64,000 nt of DNA from Fimenecus sp045543095. Lineage in GTDB: Bacteria > Bacillota > Clostridia > Oscillospirales > Acutalibacteraceae. The DNA is taken from assembly GCA_045543095.1 (NCBI GenBank), contig JAZQMC010000009.1:1-64000 (forward strand), written 5' to 3'. Shown here piece after piece: positions 61,623 to 64,000 of the stretch; positions within the stretch are counted from its first letter, which is position 1, and every line of letters starts with the position of its first letter. The notes beneath the pieces are model-generated. The model searched no databases, had not been told where the DNA came from, and saw only the letters and a list, made by a program, of their open reading frames with translations. The position numbers and the translations under genes were made by a program.

Positions 61623-62801
61623 TTACTGCATTTTTATGGGTGAAAAGGTCATTTCTTTTGAACATTTACGAGAATTTTGCATAATTAACGAATACAAATC
61701 CCCTACTTTGTTCTCAATATTAAATATTTTTTCTGCATCTGCAGAATTCAGACTTAAAATGTCAGAATAGGACACCACAAACGGAATTCTACTGTTTTTT
61801 GCAAGATTACCCATAATTTCTGCCGAAGAACTATTAAAGCCTAATAGACGACAATATGGCGGGACTATTTTTAAATCTTTTTCATTAATACCAAAAGTTA
61901 ACGAGAGCACCGCACGTCTTATTCTTGAATGAGTAAAGCGTTTTGTTTTTGACTTATCATAAATCTCATTTAGGCTTGTGCTTTCTTTTATTGCTGTTTT
62001 AATTCTGTTTTCAAGACCCTCTGCCATATTTGCAATTGAAGATATATCGTCATTAAGATTTGAACGCAACAATGCTAATGAAGCAATATTATATTTTTCA
62101 GTTGATATATAATTACCTTTTTGTATTTCCTCTTCATATAAATTAACAGCATTTTCAGGAACATATTCAGAAAAATCTTCTTTATTATTTATCAGCTGAC
62201 GGATATGGGTTGCAGATGCAATTCCGTTAACTGATTTGGTTTCATTGTAGCCCGCACCGATTCGGTTTACGGGTATAGCTTTAATTTTTGAGTTTATCTT
62301 TTTAATTGCTTTTAAATATTCAAGTGCAAGAATATTATTTGGAGTTGAAATATCAAAATCTACATTATACTCATCAAAAGCACGCTGACGTGCAGATGGG
62401 TAACTTAATCCGTCAGTAAGATGTTTTTTGATTTTATCATCAAAATCATTGCTATTTAATATTTCAACCGCATTATTGAGTTCTTCAACACTTGCACTTT
62501 CTGTACCGAAAGCAAGAATGTCACAACCAAAACATTCAAGAATTTTAACTGCATTATATGCAAAAATCTCTGCAGATGCCGTTGCATAAACAAAGGGTAA
62601 TTCAAGCACAATATCAGCACCATTCATAAGTGCAGATTTTACTCTTGTTTCTTTAGGAAAAAGAGCAGGCTCTCCCCTTTGAACAAAATTACCGCTCATT
62701 ACACAAACAACAGTATCACCTGATTTTTTTACACTATCAATCAGATATTTATGCCCTTTGTGAAACGGATTAAATTCACATACAATTCCAATTACTGACA
62801 T
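61623..62801 (-). CDS. tmcAL: tRNA(Met) cytidine acetate ligase
   Basis: A 392-residue nucleotidyltransferase-like protein with the N-terminal GIVCEFNPFHKGHKYLIDSV motif, CVMSGNFVQRGEPALFPKET and ELPFVYATASAEIFAYNAVK. This matches TmcAL (YlbM), which uses acetate and ATP to form N4-acetylcytidine at the wobble base of elongator tRNA-Met. It is divergent from ackA, which makes acetate metabolism a shared theme and is a common neighbour in Firmicutes. Confidence 0.94.
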   Translation of the reverse strand: MSVIGIVCEFNPFHKGHKYLIDSVKKSGDTVVCVMSGNFVQRGEPALFPKETRVKSALMNGADIVLELPFVYATASAEIFAYNAVKILECFGCDILAFGTESASVEELNNAVEILNSNDFDDKIKKHLTDGLSYPSARQRAFDEYNVDFDISTPNNILALEYLKAIKKINSKIKAIPVNRIGAGYNETKSVNGIASATHIRQLINNKEDFSEYVPENAVNLYEEEIQKGNYISTEKYNIASLALLRSNLNDDISSIANMAEGLENRIKTAIKESTSLNEIYDKSKTKRFTHSRIRRAVLSLTFGINEKDLKIVPPYCRLLGFNSSSAEIMGNLAKNSRIPFVVSYSDILSLNSADAEKIFNIENKVGDLYSLIMQNSRKCSKEMTFSPIKMQ

Positions 62802-62837
62802 AACTCAAAAACCTTACTAAATATGGTAAAAAATTAC

Positions 62838-62866
62838 TTGAAATTAAAAGATTACAAGTATATAAT
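62838..62866 (+). promoter_or_regulatory. Promoter of ackA
   Basis: TTGAAA (62838-62843) and TATAAT (62861-62866) have a 17-base spacer, about 50 bases before the start codon. Confidence 0.75.
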
Positions 62867-62917
62867 AATACAGTATGGAAATTACTTCAAGAAAAATTTT
62901 AAAATGGAGATGTTAAA

Positions 62918-64000
62918 ATGAAAGTTCTCGTTATTAACGCAGGAAGTTCATCACTTAAATATCAACTTATTGATATGGCTGATGAAAGTGTAATCGCAAA
63001 AGGTATTTGCGAAAGAGTAGGTTCTGAAGATGCTTGTATCAGCTTCAAAACTCCCGATGGTAAGAAAGTTGAGTATAATGCTCCTATGCAGAACCATACT
63101 GCAGCATTTGCAGAAGTTAAAAAAGTTCTTACAGAGGGCGAATACAAGGTTATTGATGACATCAGCGAAATCGCAGCAGTTGGTCACCGTGTTGTTCAGG
63201 GCGGTTCACTTTTCAACAAGAGTATGCTTGTAACTGATGAGGTTATCAAGGGTATTGAAGAAATGTGTGCTCTTGCTCCACTTCATAACCCTGCTCATAT
63301 TCAGGGTATCAACGCAAGTATTGAGCTTTTCGGTAAAGATGTGCCTCAGGTTGCAGTTTTTGACAATGCTTTCCACAGCACAATGCCCGCCGAGGCTTAT
63401 ACATTCCCTGTCCCCTATGAATTCTATGAAAAATATCAGGTTCGTAAATATGGTTTCCATGGTACATCACATCGCTTTGTAAGTGCACGCTGTGCTGAAG
63501 TTATGGGCAAAGACATTGAAGACCTTAAAATTGTTACCTGCCACCTTGGTAACGGTTCTTCAATCACAGCAGTTAAGGGCGGAAAAGTTATTGATACAAC
63601 AATGGGTCTTACTCCTCTTGATGGTCTTATTATGGGTACACGTTGCGGTGCTATTGACCCATCAGCAGTTCTTTTCATTATGGAAAAAGAAAATCTTTCT
63701 GTTAAAGAAATGGATACACTTCTTAACAAGAAGTCAGGTATTCTTGGCATTTCAGGTCTTTCATCAGATGACCGCGATGTAAAAGCAGAAGCAGCTTCAA
63801 ATGAAAAGGGACTTGCAGAGCGTTGCCAGCTTGCAAGAAATATTCTCGCATATCAGATTAAGAGATATATCGGTGCTTACACAGCCGCTATGGACGGTAT
63901 TGATGCTATCGTATTCACAGGCGGTATCGGTGAAAATGCTGATGATATTCGTGCAAAAGTTTGTAAAGAACTTACATTCCTTGGTATTGAAATTGACGAG
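62918..64000 (+). CDS. ackA: Acetate kinase (3' end outside the window)
   Basis: The first 361 residues of a kinase of about 397 are present. Motifs are VLVINAGSSSLKYQLIDM, VGHRVVQGGSLFNKS, FDNAFHSTMPAEAYTFPVP, YGFHGTSHRFVSARCAEV, CHLGNGSSITAVKGGKVIDT and VFTGGIGENADDIRAKVC. It makes ATP from acetyl phosphate, the last step of acetate fermentation. GGAGATG precedes the ATG. The frame runs open to the window end. Confidence 0.97.
   Translation, partial: MKVLVINAGSSSLKYQLIDMADESVIAKGICERVGSEDACISFKTPDGKKVEYNAPMQNHTAAFAEVKKVLTEGEYKVIDDISEIAAVGHRVVQGGSLFNKSMLVTDEVIKGIEEMCALAPLHNPAHIQGINASIELFGKDVPQVAVFDNAFHSTMPAEAYTFPVPYEFYEKYQVRKYGFHGTSHRFVSARCAEVMGKDIEDLKIVTCHLGNGSSITAVKGGKVIDTTMGLTPLDGLIMGTRCGAIDPSAVLFIMEKENLSVKEMDTLLNKKSGILGISGLSSDDRDVKAEAASNEKGLAERCQLARNILAYQIKRYIGAYTAAMDGIDAIVFTGGIGENADDIRAKVCKELTFLGIEIDE

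Noticed and set aside
1..64000. CRISPR array, prophage, toxin-antitoxin pair or IS element
   Set aside because: I saw no regularly spaced repeats, integrase, transposase, structural phage genes or toxin pair in either strand.

Overview
The window is a 64 kb, AT-rich, densely coding chromosomal segment of a spore-forming, anaerobic Firmicute, most likely a gut Clostridia of the Ruminococcaceae/Oscillospiraceae type. This is an inference from gene content: an IspH-ribosomal protein S1 fusion, YpeB and SpoIID-type sporulation genes, a rubredoxin-flavin reductase, acetate kinase, a bile salt hydrolase, and a cohesin plus a dockerin. Start codons are typically preceded by AGGAG or AGGTGATTTT. No phage, IS transposase, CRISPR array or rRNA operon was seen.

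Layout. 1-4.9 kb: branched-chain amino acid ABC operon (livK end, livH-M-G-F) with a cytidylate-kinase-like gene at its end. 5-9.2 kb: NAD synthetase, NhaC-type antiporter, flavin reductase-rubredoxin. 9.2-13 kb: membrane-anchored cohesin protein, then a polar amino acid ABC operon whose binding protein is circularly permuted. 13-16.2 kb: RluA synthase, a kinase-like protein, and ThiT behind a TPP riboswitch and a MITE-like element. 16.2-29.4 kb: RecD2, RNase P RNA, HAD phosphatase, TPM and LemA proteins, then a gene run iscS-thiI-pncC-srtB-srtB-(CinA-like/SpoIID fusion)-galE. 29.6-35.4 kb: YpeB, a repeat lipoprotein, PnuC-type transporter with a structured leader, bile salt hydrolase, MFS transporter and a FliB-like protein. 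35.5-41.8 kb: dockerin-bearing subtilase with leucine-rich repeats, YfcC transporter, M20 peptidase. 41.9-43.9 kb: tRNA-Ser(CGA), acetyltransferase, SLC13-like permease. 43.9-49.4 kb: araB-araA-araD, GH5 lipoprotein, ArsC/Spx protein. 49.4-56 kb: prmA, rplS, an XRE regulator with a small partner, ligA, CmpB-like membrane protein, GH27 alpha-galactosidase. 56-64 kb: overlapping operon rpiR-like/BaiN-like/cmk/plsC/ispH-rpsA, then tmcAL and the start of ackA.

The strongest unusual observations are: (1) an amino acid binding protein whose two half-domains are in swapped order; (2) a degenerate full-length CinA-like module fused through a membrane helix to an extracellular SpoIID domain, two genes downstream of a normal PncC/CinA and next to two tandem sortases; (3) a membrane-anchored cohesin and a dockerin-tagged protease in one window, without other cellulosome genes; (4) a NAD synthetase whose glutaminase half lacks the expected catalytic cysteine segment; (5) an attenuator-like leader before the PnuC-type transporter, and a perfect hairpin over the bile salt hydrolase start codon. 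All functional statements are read from the translated sequence and remembered family features; no database search was possible.
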